Positions 63,913 to 64,000 of a stretch of 64,000 nucleotides of DNA are shown here, in pieces. This DNA comes from Gari tellinella. Lineage: Eukaryota > Mollusca > Bivalvia > Cardiida > Psammobiidae. The stretch covers positions 31,214,242 to 31,278,241 of the forward strand of contig OV277870.1 in assembly GCA_922989275.2 (NCBI GenBank), written 5' to 3'. Position numbers and translations under genes: made by a program. The notes under the pieces were generated by a model. The model did no database searches and was not told the DNA's origin. It was given only the letters and a program-made list of their open reading frames with translations. Within the stretch, counting starts at the first letter, position 1, and the number at the start of each line of letters is the position of its first letter.

Positions 63913-64000
63913 GTGTAACCCTTTCCCCCATAGGAGCGACATTTAGCGTATTTAATTTATTCCTCCACTGAAGAAAATAGTTCCAGTTTATACCCTCATG
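63913..64000. mobile_element. piggyBac-like MITE, cut by window edge
   Basis: GTAACCCTTTCCCCCATAGG followed by TTATTCCTCCACTGAAGAAA and ATAGTTCCAG, as in the reverse orientation of the copies at 3110 and 34420. Confidence 0.6.

Overview
This is eukaryotic, AT-rich, very repeat-dense DNA. Most of it lies within one large intron-rich animal gene read on the minus strand. The tRNA-headed SINEs, the Penelope-like and RTE-type retroelements, and the dense hairpin and foldback elements ending in GGTGAGCTAAAA-type hairpins suggest a mollusc, most likely a bivalve. I cannot name the species from sequence alone.

Host gene. Fifteen exons between 60290 and 9180 (minus strand) join without any phase conflict into 728 complete codons. 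They run colinearly with the class IA phosphoinositide 3-kinase catalytic subunit, closest to p110-alpha (PIK3CA). The order is Ras-binding domain, linker, C2 domain, helical domain, then the kinase domain up to the catalytic loop ([11 protein letters not shown]). The N-terminal exons (adaptor-binding domain) lie beyond the right edge. The activation loop and kinase C-terminus (from the DFG motif on) lie beyond the left edge. No other host gene could be supported.

Introns. Coding exons are about 3% of the window; introns run from 354 bp to 12.7 kb and are mostly mobile DNA. They hold: (1) several families of Helitron-like non-autonomous elements with a 5' hairpin, a core of tandem units, a GGAC/ACAG-rich tract and a 3' terminal hairpin; (2) TTAA-flanked piggyBac-like MITEs and TA-flanked MITEs with long internal palindromes; (3) tRNA-derived SINEs; (4) a 5'-truncated Penelope-like element with RT and GIY-YIG domains and a 14-bp target duplication; (5) a dead Jockey/CR1-type RT fragment; (6) a decayed RTE-type endonuclease fragment; (7) several minisatellites.

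Most notable. The intron after the Ras-binding exon holds about 20 copies of a 58-bp unit made of the last 42 coding bases of that exon, its 5' splice site and the first 16 intron bases, so the real donor is followed by a ladder of donor copies. A smaller event of the same kind (92-bp period) follows the 22337-22452 exon. Also notable: compensatory changes in the terminal hairpins of the Helitron-like family, four 180-bp-spaced perfect palindromic oestrogen-response-element sequences, a perfect 53-bp inverted repeat with a 1-nt spacer, and a ~150-bp cassette inserted four times into GGAC tracts of unrelated elements.
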